Notes: generated by a model from the letters alone, not told the origin. 64,000 nt of DNA from Geomesophilobacter sediminis (GCF_016458275.1 NZ_JAEMHM010000003.1:248001-312000), one strand, 5' to 3'; shown: positions 1-9,818, numbered from the stretch's first letter. Translations and numbers: made by a program.

Positions 1-756
1 GGGCATCCCGGTCAGGCTCATCAGGGAAACCAGCAGCAAGATGGTGCGGATCGGCATGAAAGAGAGAGCGTAGCCGAAACCTTCTTTGAGCTCGTGCAGA
101 AAGGATCGCGCGGCGGCGCGCGGCGGCGCGGCTTTTAACCGCATGAGGAAGATGGAGGTGAGTACGGCCAGGTAGCTCAGGCCGTTGATCAGAAAGCAGA
201 CCCCCTCCCCGGCAACGGAGATGACCAGGCCGGCGATGGACGGGCCGATCAGGCGGGCGCCGTTGACCATGGAGGAGTTGAGGGCGATGGCGTTGGCGAG
301 AAGGCGTTTTTCCTCGACCATCTCCACGACGAAGGACTGGCGCACCGGGATGTCGACCCCGTTCACGGTACCGAGCCACAGGCTCAGCACCACCAGGTGC
401 CAGACCTGGATGCTGCCGTGAAAAACGAAGAAGGCCAGGAGAAAGGCCTGGAGCATGGCGAAGCTTTGGGTGAGCATCAACAGGCGCCGCCGGTTCCAAC
501 GGTCGGCGAGGACACCGGCGATAGGAGCGACGACGAAGGTGGGGGCCTGGCTGCAAAAGCCGATGGTACCGAGCAAAAGCGCCGAGCCGGTGAGCCGGTA
601 CACGAGCCAGCTCATGGCGACCTGCTGCATCCAGGTACCGATCAGCGAGACGCTCTGCCCGAAAAAGAAAAGCCGGTAGTTGCGGGATTTCAGGGCGCGG
701 AGGATACCGGTCGACTCCTCCGAGACCCCATCCTGCAACCCGTTCAGTCCGTTCAT
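1..756 (-). CDS. MFS transporter (EntS/MFS_3-like), C-terminus cut off by window edge
   Basis: The gene starts at the ATG at 756 (AAGGTG six bases upstream) and stays open for 252 codons to base 1, so its C-terminal part lies outside the window. The N-terminus contains a cytoplasmic stretch, then LFFFGQSVSLIGTWMQQVAM, a typical first helix of the enterobactin-exporter-like MFS group, followed by the loop 2-3 motif GVLADRWNRRR. Near base 60 the residues FMPIRTILLLVSLMSLTGMP match the start of the seventh helix of that group. It should be a proton-driven inner-membrane exporter of small molecules; substrate unknown. It lies downstream of the tolC-like gene on the same strand, but a repeat-filled gap of 216 bp separates them, so co-transcription is uncertain. 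Confidence 0.8.
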   Translation of the reverse strand, partial: MNGLNGLQDGVSEESTGILRALKSRNYRLFFFGQSVSLIGTWMQQVAMSWLVYRLTGSALLLGTIGFCSQAPTFVVAPIAGVLADRWNRRRLLMLTQSFAMLQAFLLAFFVFHGSIQVWHLVVLSLWLGTVNGVDIPVRQSFVVEMVEEKRLLANAIALNSSMVNGARLIGPSIAGLVISVAGEGVCFLINGLSYLAVLTSIFLMRLKAAPPRAAARSFLHELKEGFGYALSFMPIRTILLLVSLMSLTGMP

Positions 757-777
757 GGCGTCACCTTCAGCCCAGCC

Positions 778-933
778 GGGGGCTGGCTCCGCAGCTACCG
801 GTCCCTCTTTCGTCGCGGGGGCTGGCTCCGCAGCTGCCTGTCCCTCTTTCGCCGCGGGGACTGGCTCCGCAGCTGCCTGTCCCCCTTTCGCCGCGGGGAC
901 TGGCTCCGCAGGTGCCGGTCCCCCTTTCGACAC
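778..933. repeat. Four tandem copies of a 39-bp GC-rich repeat
   Basis: Four adjacent 39-bp units start at 778, 817, 856 and 895. Each begins GGGG(G/A)CTGGCTCCGCAG and contains GTCCC(T/C)CTTTCG, so each unit has GGGGAC and GTCCCC arms that can pair. The array fills the gap between the tolC-like stop and the MFS start. A diverged single copy lies at 9819-9854, so it belongs to a dispersed hairpin-forming (REP-like) family. It could terminate transcription of the efflux operon, but that is inference. Confidence 0.8.
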
Positions 934-972
934 AAGCTGTGCTTATGCGCGGGCAGGAGAATCTTACTGCCG

Positions 973-2457
973 TTATTTCTTCTTTTCGTAGAGCTGGCCC
1001 GCCTCGCGCTGGGTCACCTGGATCCCCACCCGGTCGAGTATTTCGCCGGTGGAGCGCCAGAGCTGGGTCAGCGAGTTGTTGTAATTGACCACCGCGGTGA
1101 TCTCGTCACCCTGGGCCGCGACGTAGGCCCGAAGGACATCGAACACTTCCTTGGTGGTGGCCAGGCCGACGGCGTTCTTCTTCTGGTAGGCGTCGAGGTT
1201 CGCCTTCGCTGCGGCGACCTCCCGCTTGGTCACGTCGATCTGCTTGTAGTTCGAGGCCAGCGCCCGTATTGCGGTGCGGACCTCGTTGGAAACCGACGCC
1301 TCCAGGTTCTGCAGCTGGGTCTGCGACTGCTCCAGGAGCAGCTTGCTCTTGATGTAGTCGTTTTCCGCCGTGTGGTTCCCCAAGGGATAGCTGAAGGTGA
1401 GCCCCACCCCCCACGCCGGCGCGTCGACCGTGAAGACCTTGCGAACCCCGCCCCCGAAACTGTTGTCGTAGCTCCCCGCACCGACGTTGGCGTTCAGGCT
1501 CAGGTCGGGCTGGGTCCGGTTGCGCGCGACCCGCTGCTGCAAATCGTTGATGGTGACCGCGACCCGCTGGTTCACCAGCTCCGGGCGCTGGCCCAGGGCG
1601 CGTACCACGGCATCTTTTTCCGCCACCGCAAACGGCTCTTCGGTAGGCGGGTCGACGGGCACGATATCGTCGGTGCCGGGAATCTGGAGCTCCAGGCGCA
1701 GCACGTCCATCTGGTCCCGCAACGCCTTCTCCGCGTCGATGATGTTCTTCTCCTGGGTGGCGACGGCGACTTCCGCGCTCAGAATCTCGATCGCCGGGAG
1801 AACGCCCGCCTTCACCCGCCCCTGGGTATCAGTCAGGTTGCGCAGCGCGAAGTTGTAGGCGGCCCGCTGCACCTCGAGGTTCTGGCGCAGGCTGTAGAGG
1901 GTGAAGTAATCCTTGCGCACCTGGTTGACCACGTCGCTCAGCTTGGTGCGGAAGCGGTCCATCGCCCCTTCCTTGCTGTACTTGGCGACGTTGATGGCGA
2001 GCTCGGTGGTCTCCTTCCCGAAGTTCTTCAACAGCGGCTGGCTGAAGGTGAAGTTCACGTTGTTCGTGTAGTAATCCGAGCTGCTGGTGTTCCAGGCGCT
2101 GTTGGCATTAACCCCGGCGGTGCCGCCAGTAGAAAGGAGCTGGCTCACCCCCCCCTGGAATTCCAGGGTATCGGTCCGGAAAGGCCCCAGACCCGGTCCG
2201 AAAAAGGAGTTGGTGCGGCTGTAGTTGAGGGACAGGTTCAGCCCCGGGTCGTAGATCCCCAGTGCCCGCCAGATGTCGGCCTCGGCCATGGCCGGGTTGT
2301 AGAGCTCGACCTTCACGTCGAGGTTTTTCTCCACCGCCGATTTGATGGCGTCGCGGAGTTTCAGGTTGACGGTTCCCTCCTGGGCCTGGGCCGCAGCGGT
2401 TCCCAGCAGCAGGGCGGGGGCGACGGCCAGGGCGGCGAAAAAGCGGTTCATCTTCAT
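973..2457 (-). CDS. tolC: TolC-family outer membrane efflux protein
   Basis: A 494-residue protein starting MKMNRFFAALAVAPALLLGT with a clear signal peptide ending around AAAQAQ. The start at 2457 has AGGAA six bases upstream; the open frame runs further but without support. The body shows the TolC/OEP duplicated coiled-coil architecture: two halves with long Q/A/N-rich helices (for example SQTQLQNLEASVSNEVRTAI) and conserved NPAMAEADI-type segments near the N-terminus. The protein should form the trimeric outer-membrane duct of a tripartite pump. It is the last gene of a minus-strand run macA-like, ATPase, permease, tolC, with only 31 bp between the permease stop and this start. This makes it a dedicated outer-membrane partner. 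Substrate cannot be read from sequence. Confidence 0.9.
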   Translation of the reverse strand: MKMNRFFAALAVAPALLLGTAAAQAQEGTVNLKLRDAIKSAVEKNLDVKVELYNPAMAEADIWRALGIYDPGLNLSLNYSRTNSFFGPGLGPFRTDTLEFQGGVSQLLSTGGTAGVNANSAWNTSSSDYYTNNVNFTFSQPLLKNFGKETTELAINVAKYSKEGAMDRFRTKLSDVVNQVRKDYFTLYSLRQNLEVQRAAYNFALRNLTDTQGRVKAGVLPAIEILSAEVAVATQEKNIIDAEKALRDQMDVLRLELQIPGTDDIVPVDPPTEEPFAVAEKDAVVRALGQRPELVNQRVAVTINDLQQRVARNRTQPDLSLNANVGAGSYDNSFGGGVRKVFTVDAPAWGVGLTFSYPLGNHTAENDYIKSKLLLEQSQTQLQNLEASVSNEVRTAIRALASNYKQIDVTKREVAAAKANLDAYQKKNAVGLATTKEVFDVLRAYVAAQGDEITAVVNYNNSLTQLWRSTGEILDRVGIQVTQREAGQLYEKKK

Positions 2458-2488
2458 ATCAGGTTCCTCTGCAGTTGCCAAAGTGACG

Positions 2489-3714
2489 CTATTCGTAGCG
2501 GAGTGCGTCGATAGGGTTGAGCGCGGCAGCCTTGCGGGCCGGGTAGAAGCCGAAGAATACGCCAACGCCGGCCGAAAAGGCAAAGGCGATGGCCACGGTA
2601 TTGATGGAGACGAGGGTGGGCCAACCGACCAGGTTGGCGACCAGGGCCGCGCCGGCGATGCCGACCAGGATGCCGACGATCCCCCCCAAGGTGGTCAGAA
2701 GCACCGCCTCGGTGAGAAACTGCAGCATGATGTCGCGCCGCTTGGCTCCGATGGCGACCCGGATGCCGATCTCCCGGGTCCGCTCGGTCACCGAGACCAG
2801 CATGATGTTCATGATCCCGATTCCCCCCACCACGAGCGAGATCGAGGCGACCGCGCCCAGGAGCATGGACATGACCTTGGAGGACTGCTCGGAAACGGCG
2901 AGGATCTCGGTCAGGTTGCGCACGGTGAAGTCGATCTCGCGGGTAGGCCCGACGCGGTGGCGCTGCTTCAGGAGCTCGGTCACCTCCTCCTCGGCCTTGG
3001 AGAGGACCTCCGCGCTTTTCGCCTGGATCATGATGGCACCGACGCTGTTCGGGAACTGGCTCCCCAGGAGCTTGCGCTGCGCGGTGGAGATCGGGACGTA
3101 GATCACGTCGTCCTGGTCCTGTCCCTGGGGGGTCTGTCCCTTGTGTGCCAAAAGCCCGATCACGGTGAAGGGGATCTTCCGGATCCGGATGATCTTCCCG
3201 ATCGGATCCGCGCTCCCGAAGAGGTTCTCGGCCACGGTCTGCCCGATCAGGCAGTTCTTGGCGGCGCCGTCCACATCCGACTGCAGGAGATTGCGCCCCG
3301 ATTCGATCGGCCATTCGCGCACCAGGAGCATCTCGGGGGTGACCCCGTTGATCACCGTGGTCCAGTTCTGGTTCCCGTAGACGACCGGGCCGCTCCCCCG
3401 GACGGTGGGGGCCGCCTGGCCGACCGAGGGGCACTCCGCCTTGATCGCCTTGGCATCGTCGTAGGTCAAGGTGATGATGGCGCCGCTGCCGCTGCGCATG
3501 CCGCCGCTGGTGATCGAGCCGGGAAGGACCAGGAGGAGGTTACTCCCGATGCTGGAGATCTGGTCCGAAATCATCTTGCTGGCGCCGGCCCCGATGGCGA
3601 CCATGGCGATCACCGCGGCGATCCCGATGATGATCCCCAGCATGGTAAGCAGGGCGCGCATCTTGTTGACCCTGAGCGCCCGAAGTGCAATGAGGAGGCT
3701 TTGCAACAGCGTGG

Positions 3715-3718
<4 letters not shown>
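2489..3718 (-). CDS. MacB-type ABC transporter permease
   Basis: A 409-residue protein with one N-terminal membrane helix ([20 protein letters not shown]), a large periplasmic MacB_PCD-like domain (about residues 45-270) and three C-terminal helices of the FtsX fold, including the conserved [20 protein letters not shown] segment. These are hallmarks of the MacB/type VII ABC superfamily, which drive periplasmic substrates through TolC rather than transporting across the inner membrane. In E. coli MacB the ATPase is fused to this domain; here it is a separate gene overlapping by 4 nt (ATGA) at 3715-3718, implying translational coupling. The last residues are [11 protein letters not shown], the usual end of this family. 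Confidence 0.92.
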
Positions 3719-4436
<718 letters not shown>

Positions 4437-4437
<1 letters not shown>

Positions 4438-5675
4438 CAGAACCTCGGTCCCATGGGCGATCCCATCGCCTTCTTGCCGGTGGTCACCTGCTCCACGACC
4501 ACCTCGTCCCCTTCCTTGAGCTCCCCGTTCGCCATCTCCACGAACTTGCTGTCCGAGATCCCGGTCTCCACCGATACCGCGCGCGGCGTACCTTCCGGGG
4601 TGAGCTGGTAGACGTGCTGGATCGGTTTCATCGGCTGGGGAGCCCCGGATTTCCCGGCCGCGGCGGCCTTGGCGGCAGACGGCTTGACTGCGGCACCCTC
4701 CGTTTTCTTTCCTTTCTCGTCCTTATCGGCCTTGGGTTTGAACCGGAGCGCGGCGCTGGGGATCTTGAGCACCCCGTCCTTCTTCTGGGTCACGATGGAG
4801 ACGTTGGCGGTCATCCCCGGTTTGAGCTTCAGATCGCGGTTATCCACGCTGATGACGGTCACGTAGGTCACCACGTTTTGGGTTACCACCGGGGCGTTGC
4901 GGATCTGGGAGACCGTGCCGGTAAACTGCAGCTCCGGGTAGGCATCCACGGTGAAGTTGGCGCTCTGCCCCAGACGGACCCGGCTGATGTCGGACTCGTC
5001 GACGCTGGTCTCGATCTGCATCTTGGTGAGATCCTGCGCGATGGTGAAGAGGGTCGGGGTCTGGAAGGAAGCAGCGACCGTCTGGCCGACGTCGACGGCC
5101 CGGGAGACGATGATGCCGTCCACCGGAGAACGGATGGTCGAATAGGTGAGGTTGGTTTCCGCCTGGCGCAGCGCGCCTTTGGTCTGGAGCACCTGCGCTT
5201 CCGCCGAGCTCAGGCCGGCCACGGCGGTATCGTAGGCGGTCTGGGCCACGTCGAGGTCGCTTTGCGAGACGATCCCCTGCTCGAGAAGCTTCTGGTTTCG
5301 GCCCAGGGTCCGCTTGGCGTCGGCGAGGACCACCTTGGCCTTGCCCACGTTGGCAAGGGCATTGAGATGGTTGCCGCGGGCCTGCTCCACCGCGGAGATG
5401 AACAGGGCCGGGTCGATCTGGGCGATCGCCTGCCCCTTGCGCACCGGAGAGTTGAAGTCGACGTAGAGCTTGGCGATGGTCCCGGACACCTGGGTCCCCA
5501 CCTGGACGTTGACGACGGCGTTGATGGTGCCGGTAGCGGATACCGTGGAAACGATCGAGCCTCGCTCGATCTTCACCGTCTTGTATTGCGGCTTGGGAGA
5601 CTTTTTGAACAGGAAGAACCCGGCGACGGCGAGCACCGCGACCACCGGAACCAGGACAAGAATCAGTTTTTTCAC
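4437..5675 (-). CDS. macA: MacA-type periplasmic adaptor (HlyD/MFP family)
   Basis: A 412-residue membrane fusion protein. I start it at the GTG at 5675, which has GAGGT seven bases upstream and gives [20 protein letters not shown], a single N-terminal membrane anchor; the longer open frame has no such support. The lipoyl half-motifs ([26 protein letters not shown] and the later [19 protein letters not shown]), the intervening coiled-coil hairpin rich in A/Q/L, and the beta-barrel region ([20 protein letters not shown]) follow the MacA order. An extra Lys/Ala-rich insert near residues 320-365 ([20 protein letters not shown]) looks like a flexible low-complexity loop. First gene of the four-gene efflux operon. 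Confidence 0.9.
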
Positions 5676-6122
5676 ACGTGACCTCGGAAACGGAAATGCT
5701 GGAGCGGAAACGGCGGGCGACCAGGCGGTCACGGCCCGCATCCTGCCCGACGGTGCCCAAACCGGCGCCGCACTCCCTGCAGGGGGTGGTGACCCGCCAC
5801 TATAGAACGGAGAAAAGACCGTGTCCACAACATTTTAAGGGGTCCGGCCCCGCCGGGGGCGACGGTCCGGAAGTGCCGAACGTAGCATCCCTTTGTGCAG
5901 CAAAGATGGAGTATGCCGCCCCTCCCCGATCGCCTCGGCTTTTCCTTCCCGAGTTCCCCCCTCCCCTGCTCCGGGCAGGCGGTAAAGATAAAGAATCACA
6001 TAAATGATTAGCCTTAAATAACCGTATTTGTGTTGTTTTTTCTTTTTGCCGCTTTTATCATGAGCCAACCCAACCCTCCGATCTCGTTAAAGAAGAACCA
6101 ACCCTAAAAGGAAAAGCACCGC
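5676..6122. other. Divergent intergenic region, 447 bp
   Basis: The region separates the minus-strand efflux operon from the plus-strand PAP2 gene and must hold both promoters. Its right half (about 5985-6060) is AT-rich in contrast to the surroundings. I found no convincing -35/-10 pair and no small gene. The left half is GC-rich with short C and G runs. Confidence 0.5.
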
Positions 6123-7115
6123 ATGCACAAAAAATGGGTGGCAGGACTCGTCCTCGTCGTCTCAACCATGTCGGTTACCCTGCCTGCCGGGGCCGACTCC
6201 GGAACATCCCCTTCGCTGCCGGCCGGCACCGCTGCGCCGGCCACACTCGCCCCCCCGCAGGAAAATACCGTTACGCCGCAACCGCCCGAGGGACCCGCAC
6301 CCTTTTCGGGCAAGCAGAAGGGCGCATACGGTTTGGATGACGCCATTCCTCCGGACCTGAAACCGCAGCCCGATTCGGATCGGATCAACGGCAAGTACCT
6401 CATGGGCTACCTGAGCGATGCCGGGAAGATCCTCAGCGCACCGGCCCACTTCGACCGTTACGACTGGCTGAAAGTCGCGGCGGTGGGCGGGGTCGCCGGA
6501 AGCCTGTTCCTGATCGACGGCAAGGTGAAGAACTTCGCGCAGAGCCATCAAAACGCGGTCGCCAACAAATTCGCCACCGTCGGCAACGACCTGGGCAACC
6601 CGCTTTTCACCCTCCCGCCGTTGGGCGCCTTTTACCTGTACGGCATGCTGAACGACGACGTCAAGGCGCGGCGGACCTCGCTATTGGCGCTGGAGAGTTT
6701 CGTTATCAGCGGCGCCATCACCGACGGGATCAAGATCCTGGCCCAGCGGCACCGCCCGAATACCGGCGATTCCCCGTATACCTTCGACGGTCCCAAGCTC
6801 GGCCTCAACAACCTCTCGTTCGCCTCCGGGCACACCACCTCGGCGTTCTCCATCGCCACGGTGATCGCCAACCAGTACGCAGACAATCCGTACGTTCCCC
6901 CCATCGCGTACGGTCTGGCCACCCTGACCGGGCTATCCCGCATCTACAGTAATGCCCACTGGGCCTCCGACACCTTCGTCGGCGGCGCGATCGGCTACTT
7001 CGTGGGGAAGGCGGTATTGAGCTTTCACAAGGAAAAATCGACCCCGAACCGCCTGACCCTGATGCCTTCCCTGAGCAAAGAGATGACCGGCATGACCATG
7101 CAGTACTCGTTCTGA
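6123..7115 (+). CDS. PAP2-family phosphatase with signal peptide
   Basis: A 330-residue protein with an N-terminal signal peptide (MHKKWVAGLVLVVSTMSVTLPAGA) and a Pro/Ala-rich linker to about residue 65. The three phosphatidic acid phosphatase signature motifs are complete: K204 to R211-P212 (KILAQRHRP), SGH at 235-237 (SFASGHTTS), and SR at 272-273 with H279 and D283 (SRIYSNAHWASD). H237 and H279 are the expected catalytic residues. The family hydrolyses lipid phosphates or undecaprenyl pyrophosphate on the outer face of the inner membrane, or soluble phosphate esters in the periplasm; the exact substrate is unknown. It stands alone between the efflux operon and the superoxide dismutase gene and is followed by a strong terminator. 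Confidence 0.9.
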   Translation: MHKKWVAGLVLVVSTMSVTLPAGADSGTSPSLPAGTAAPATLAPPQENTVTPQPPEGPAPFSGKQKGAYGLDDAIPPDLKPQPDSDRINGKYLMGYLSDAGKILSAPAHFDRYDWLKVAAVGGVAGSLFLIDGKVKNFAQSHQNAVANKFATVGNDLGNPLFTLPPLGAFYLYGMLNDDVKARRTSLLALESFVISGAITDGIKILAQRHRPNTGDSPYTFDGPKLGLNNLSFASGHTTSAFSIATVIANQYADNPYVPPIAYGLATLTGLSRIYSNAHWASDTFVGGAIGYFVGKAVLSFHKEKSTPNRLTLMPSLSKEMTGMTMQYSF

Positions 7116-7141
7116 TTGCCCTCGCCGATTACGTCCGGCAC

Positions 7142-7178
7142 AGGCGGCCCTTCCGTTCATGGGGCCGCCTTTTTTTGT
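7142..7178 (+). terminator. Intrinsic terminator of the PAP2 gene
   Basis: A stem AGGCGGCCC paired with GGGCCGCCT (one bulge) is followed directly by seven T. It lies 26 bp after the PAP2 stop codon. Confidence 0.9.
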
Positions 7179-7214
7179 TCCCGCGGCCACCGGGGCGGCA
7201 TCGGGTTAAATTAA

Positions 7215-7242
7215 TTGACACTAATTCTTTACTCAGTAAACT
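7215..7242 (+). promoter_or_regulatory. Putative sigma-70 promoter of the superoxide dismutase gene
   Basis: TTGACA at 7215-7220 and TAAACT at 7237-7242 are separated by 16 bp, in a locally AT-rich stretch. The leader to the ATG at 7360 would be about 110 nt. Confidence 0.5.
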
Positions 7243-7359
7243 CTCCCATTGTCGTGCCGGGTGAACGTGCTACCTCCCTGTCCCTCATTACAACGGCACA
7301 GTCATCCGGCCACCACCCGGTAGCCAGGCTACGGGATCCACCGCGAAGGAGAGCGCATT

Positions 7360-7938
7360 ATGACCTATGAAGCGAAAAATTACGATCATCTGGTGGGGAT
7401 GCAGGGGTTTAGCGAGGGGTTGCTCAAGAATCACTTCACCCTCTACCAGGGGTACGTCAACAACACCAACACCCTTTACAAGACGCTGAACCAGCTGTTC
7501 GAGGAAGGGAAGACCTCCGGCCCGGAATACGGCGAACTGAAGCGCCGCTTCGGCTGGGAATGGAACGGGATGCGGCTTCATGAGCTGTACTTCGAAAACC
7601 TCGGCGGGGGCGGACAACTCAACATGGAAGGAAAACTCGGCGCGCGGATCCGCCAGGATTACGGCAGCTATGAAGCCTGGGAGAAGGACTTCATGGCCAC
7701 CGGGGCGATCCGGGGCATCGGCTGGGCCATCCTCTACCAGGACCAGGCCAGCGGAAAGCTCCTCAACATGTGGATCAACGAGCACCAGCAGGGGCATCCC
7801 GCCGGCTGCGTGCCGCTGCTGATCCTCGACGTCTTCGAGCACGCCTTCATGCTCGACTACGGTCTGAAGCGGCCGGATTACATCGCCGCTTTCTTCCAGA
7901 ACATCAACTGGCAGGCGGTGGAAGGACGGCTCAAGTAA
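7360..7938 (+). CDS. Fe/Mn-type superoxide dismutase
   Basis: A 192-residue protein with AAGGAGA seven bases before the ATG. The four metal ligands expected of the family are H25 (KNHFTLYQGYV), H74 (MRLHELYFEN), D157 and H161 (DVFEHAFMLDYG), at nearly the same positions as in FeSOD. The usual DVWEHAYY segment reads DVFEHAFMLDYG: Trp is replaced by Phe and Tyr by Phe. It also lacks the paired His of the canonical N-terminal helix (HH). It therefore belongs to a diverged branch of the family. It presumably dismutates superoxide in the cytoplasm; no signal peptide is present. Metal preference cannot be stated. It is a single-gene unit with its own promoter and terminator. Confidence 0.88.
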   Translation: MTYEAKNYDHLVGMQGFSEGLLKNHFTLYQGYVNNTNTLYKTLNQLFEEGKTSGPEYGELKRRFGWEWNGMRLHELYFENLGGGGQLNMEGKLGARIRQDYGSYEAWEKDFMATGAIRGIGWAILYQDQASGKLLNMWINEHQQGHPAGCVPLLILDVFEHAFMLDYGLKRPDYIAAFFQNINWQAVEGRLK

Positions 7939-8014
7939 AAGAGACCCTCGGCTCTGCGACGCCATCGGTCCCCGCTTTGGGGACCGCCCGGATGACTCCC
8001 GCGGCAGCGACACC

Positions 8015-8052
8015 GGCAAGGGCCCTTTTTAAGGAAGGGGCCCTTGCTTTTT
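8015..8052 (+). terminator. Intrinsic terminator after superoxide dismutase
   Basis: GCAAGGGCCC pairs with GGGCCCTTGC across a short loop and is followed by five T at about 8047-8052. It lies about 80 bp after the dismutase stop and overlaps the first codons of the longest frame of the next gene, which supports a later start for that gene. Confidence 0.85.
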
Positions 8053-8073
8053 CAGCATCGATCGGGGAACGCC

Positions 8074-9189
8074 ATGACGACCTATCCTTCGACAGAACCC
8101 AGATCAGGCGACGGCAAAAGCGGGGCAAAGTCCCTCCCCCACCGCATGCGCCACCCCGATCCGACGCCAGGCCGGGCTGCGCGCTGCGGTTCGGTCTGCA
8201 GGACACCGGTTTCCGGAGTCAGCCCACGGCTGGCGTCAATATTTCTCCGTCTCAAGATCATGACCGCTATGATCTTACTGGTGGCAGCGGCGGCGTACCC
8301 GGGTGGCGCCGCCGCGGACGAATTTTACGGACTCGGCGGGGCGACCACGTCGGTGGATCGCAACTTCGGTTCCTATTCGTGGCAGCTTGGCTACACGCAG
8401 GACCTCGCCCCGCACTTCGCCGCAAGCGTCAGCTATCTCAACGAGGGACACCTGGACAACCACCGCCGCGACGGGTACGCAGTGCAGTTTTGGGGGAGGA
8501 CCAATCTCCTCGACGACCACCTCACTCTCGGCGCCGGGATCGGGCCCTACCTCGCCTTCGATACCCAAACGACCGACGGCGGGTACGCCAACCGCCACAG
8601 CTGGCAGGCCCTGACCAGTGTCGACGCTACCTGGCGGACCGACGGCGCCCTTATTTTCCTGATCCGGAGCAATTACGTGGCGGGCGGACCGGGACCGGAC
8701 AGCCTTTCGGCGATGGTGGGGATCGGGGCCCAGTTTCGCAACGATCCGCGCAACAAGACGGTCGAGCTGCAGCGCGCCGACAATGAAATCGCCCTGATGG
8801 CCGGGCAGACCATCGTCAACAGCCTGGGGTCGTCGCAGTCGGCGGCCTTCGGGGTCGAGTACCGCAGGGTGGTGATCCCGCACCTGGAGTGGACGGTAAG
8901 CCTTCTCGACGAGGGGGAAAACCGCCAGATCGAGCGCGACGGGGTCGCCTCCCAGCTCTGGGTTACCCAGGACCTGTACCACCACCGGTTCACCATCGGT
9001 GCCGGCGCAGGGGCCTACCTCGACTTCGGCCACCACGGGGGCGGGTCCCGGTTCAACGGGCTGATCGGGCTGACCGGAGGATACCGGATGACGCCCCACT
9101 GGGGCTTCCGGGCGATCTGGGACCGGGTCGTCACCGACTACGACCGCGACGCGGACCTGCTCCTCCTCGGTTTGGCGTACCGGTTCTGA
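8074..9189 (+). CDS. Predicted outer-membrane beta-barrel protein with internal duplication
   Basis: The frame encodes 371 residues from the ATG at 8074 (GGGGAA upstream); an alternative start is the ATG at 8260, just before the hydrophobic segment [16 protein letters not shown] that resembles a signal peptide. The mature part alternates polar and aromatic or hydrophobic residues and ends [10 protein letters not shown], a terminal Phe as in barrel proteins. Two halves resemble each other: the segment around [20 protein letters not shown] with [11 protein letters not shown] recurs as [20 protein letters not shown] with [11 protein letters not shown]. This suggests duplication of a roughly 150-residue barrel half. 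No enzyme motif was recognised. Transport, adhesion and lipid A modification are all possible; function unknown. Confidence 0.7.
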   Translation: MTTYPSTEPRSGDGKSGAKSLPHRMRHPDPTPGRAARCGSVCRTPVSGVSPRLASIFLRLKIMTAMILLVAAAAYPGGAAADEFYGLGGATTSVDRNFGSYSWQLGYTQDLAPHFAASVSYLNEGHLDNHRRDGYAVQFWGRTNLLDDHLTLGAGIGPYLAFDTQTTDGGYANRHSWQALTSVDATWRTDGALIFLIRSNYVAGGPGPDSLSAMVGIGAQFRNDPRNKTVELQRADNEIALMAGQTIVNSLGSSQSAAFGVEYRRVVIPHLEWTVSLLDEGENRQIERDGVASQLWVTQDLYHHRFTIGAGAGAYLDFGHHGGGSRFNGLIGLTGGYRMTPHWGFRAIWDRVVTDYDRDADLLLLGLAYRF

Positions 9190-9203
9190 AAGGCCTAAAA
9201 ATG

Positions 9204-9246
9204 AAAACGGCCGCCCCGGGAAGGATTCCCAAGGCGGCCGTTTTAT
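9204..9246 (+). terminator. Terminator between the barrel gene and tRNA-Pro
   Basis: AAAACGGCCGCC pairs with GGCGGCCGTTTT, flanked by A and T tracts on both sides, so it can act for the plus-strand barrel gene and for the minus-strand tRNA-Pro. Confidence 0.85.
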
Positions 9247-9248
9247 TA

Positions 9249-9325
9249 TGGTCGGTGCGACTGGATTCGAACCAGCGACCACTAGACCCCCAGTCTAGTG
9301 CGCTACCAGGCTGCGCTACGCACCG
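9249..9325 (-). tRNA. tRNA-Pro (anticodon GGG)
   Basis: A 77-nt cloverleaf on the minus strand. Acceptor arms CGGTGCG and CGCACCG pair fully, the anticodon stem CTAGA/TCTAG encloses the loop CTGGGGG, giving anticodon GGG, and the T arm contains GGTTCGAATCC. The CCA end is encoded (9249-9251). Confidence 0.97.
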
Positions 9326-9360
9326 ATTTCGGCATGGTAAAACAGTTGCGGCAAAACGAG

Positions 9361-9387
9361 AGGGGTTAGCGGCGGGCTAACCCCTTT
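9361..9387. terminator. Hairpin between tRNA-Leu and tRNA-Pro
   Basis: AGGGGTTAGC pairs with GCTAACCCCT across a 4-nt GC loop. The T tract (TTTATT) lies on the plus-strand side; on the minus strand the following bases are less T-rich. It may reduce readthrough from tRNA-Leu into tRNA-Pro or help processing. Confidence 0.55.
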
Positions 9388-9395
9388 ATTGAAGC

Positions 9396-9482
9396 TGGTG
9401 CCGGAGGTCGGGCTCGAACCGACACGGGGTCGCCCCCGCTGGATTTTGAGTCCAGTGCGTCTACCAGTTTCACCACTCCGGC
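9396..9482 (-). tRNA. tRNA-Leu (anticodon CAA)
   Basis: An 87-nt class II tRNA on the minus strand with a long variable arm (GCGGGGGCGACCCCGT region). Acceptor GCCGGAG pairs with CTCCGGC, the anticodon stem CTGGA/TCCAG encloses CTCAAAA, giving CAA, and CCA is encoded. Confidence 0.97.
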
Positions 9483-9497
9483 CGAAACAGTCTCGGG

Positions 9498-9526
9498 AAT
9501 ATAGCGGATGAGTTTCTCTTCGTCAA
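9498..9526 (-). promoter_or_regulatory. Putative sigma-70 promoter for tRNA-Leu (and tRNA-Pro)
   Basis: On the minus strand, TTGACG (9521-9526) and TATATT (9498-9503) are exactly 17 bp apart, 15 bp before the tRNA-Leu 5' end. Confidence 0.75.
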
Positions 9527-9561
9527 GAATTTAAAAAAAGTTTTCGGCTTGCAAAAAATCG

Positions 9562-9590
9562 TTGACTCAGCAAATCGGCTCTGCTATAAA
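9562..9590 (+). promoter_or_regulatory. Putative sigma-70 promoter for tRNA-Ala
   Basis: TTGACT (9562-9567) and TATAAA (9585-9590) are 17 bp apart, 13 bp before the tRNA-Ala 5' end. Confidence 0.8.
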
Positions 9591-9603
9591 GTGAGGACTT
9601 CAA

Positions 9604-9679
<76 letters not shown>

Positions 9680-9688
9680 AAGAAATCA

Positions 9689-9721
9689 AGGAGTCCGGCA
9701 CAAGCCGGACTCCTTTTTTTT
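9689..9721 (+). terminator. Terminator of tRNA-Ala
   Basis: GGAGTCCGGC pairs with GCCGGACTCC around an ACAA loop and is followed by eight T. Confidence 0.95.
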
Positions 9722-9818
9722 GTATCCATCCCTCCTGAATTACTTCCCGTCACAGATCCTGCTTCGATTTACTTCAGTAACCTGCTCAGCCCTTCACATT
9801 TAATCCATTGTCGGTCCA

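Noticed and set aside
397-2514. 705-codon plus-strand frame covering the tolC-like gene
   Set aside because: It lies opposite a clear TolC gene with signal peptide; its product is rich in Arg, Gly, His and Val without domains, a normal artefact of high-GC DNA.
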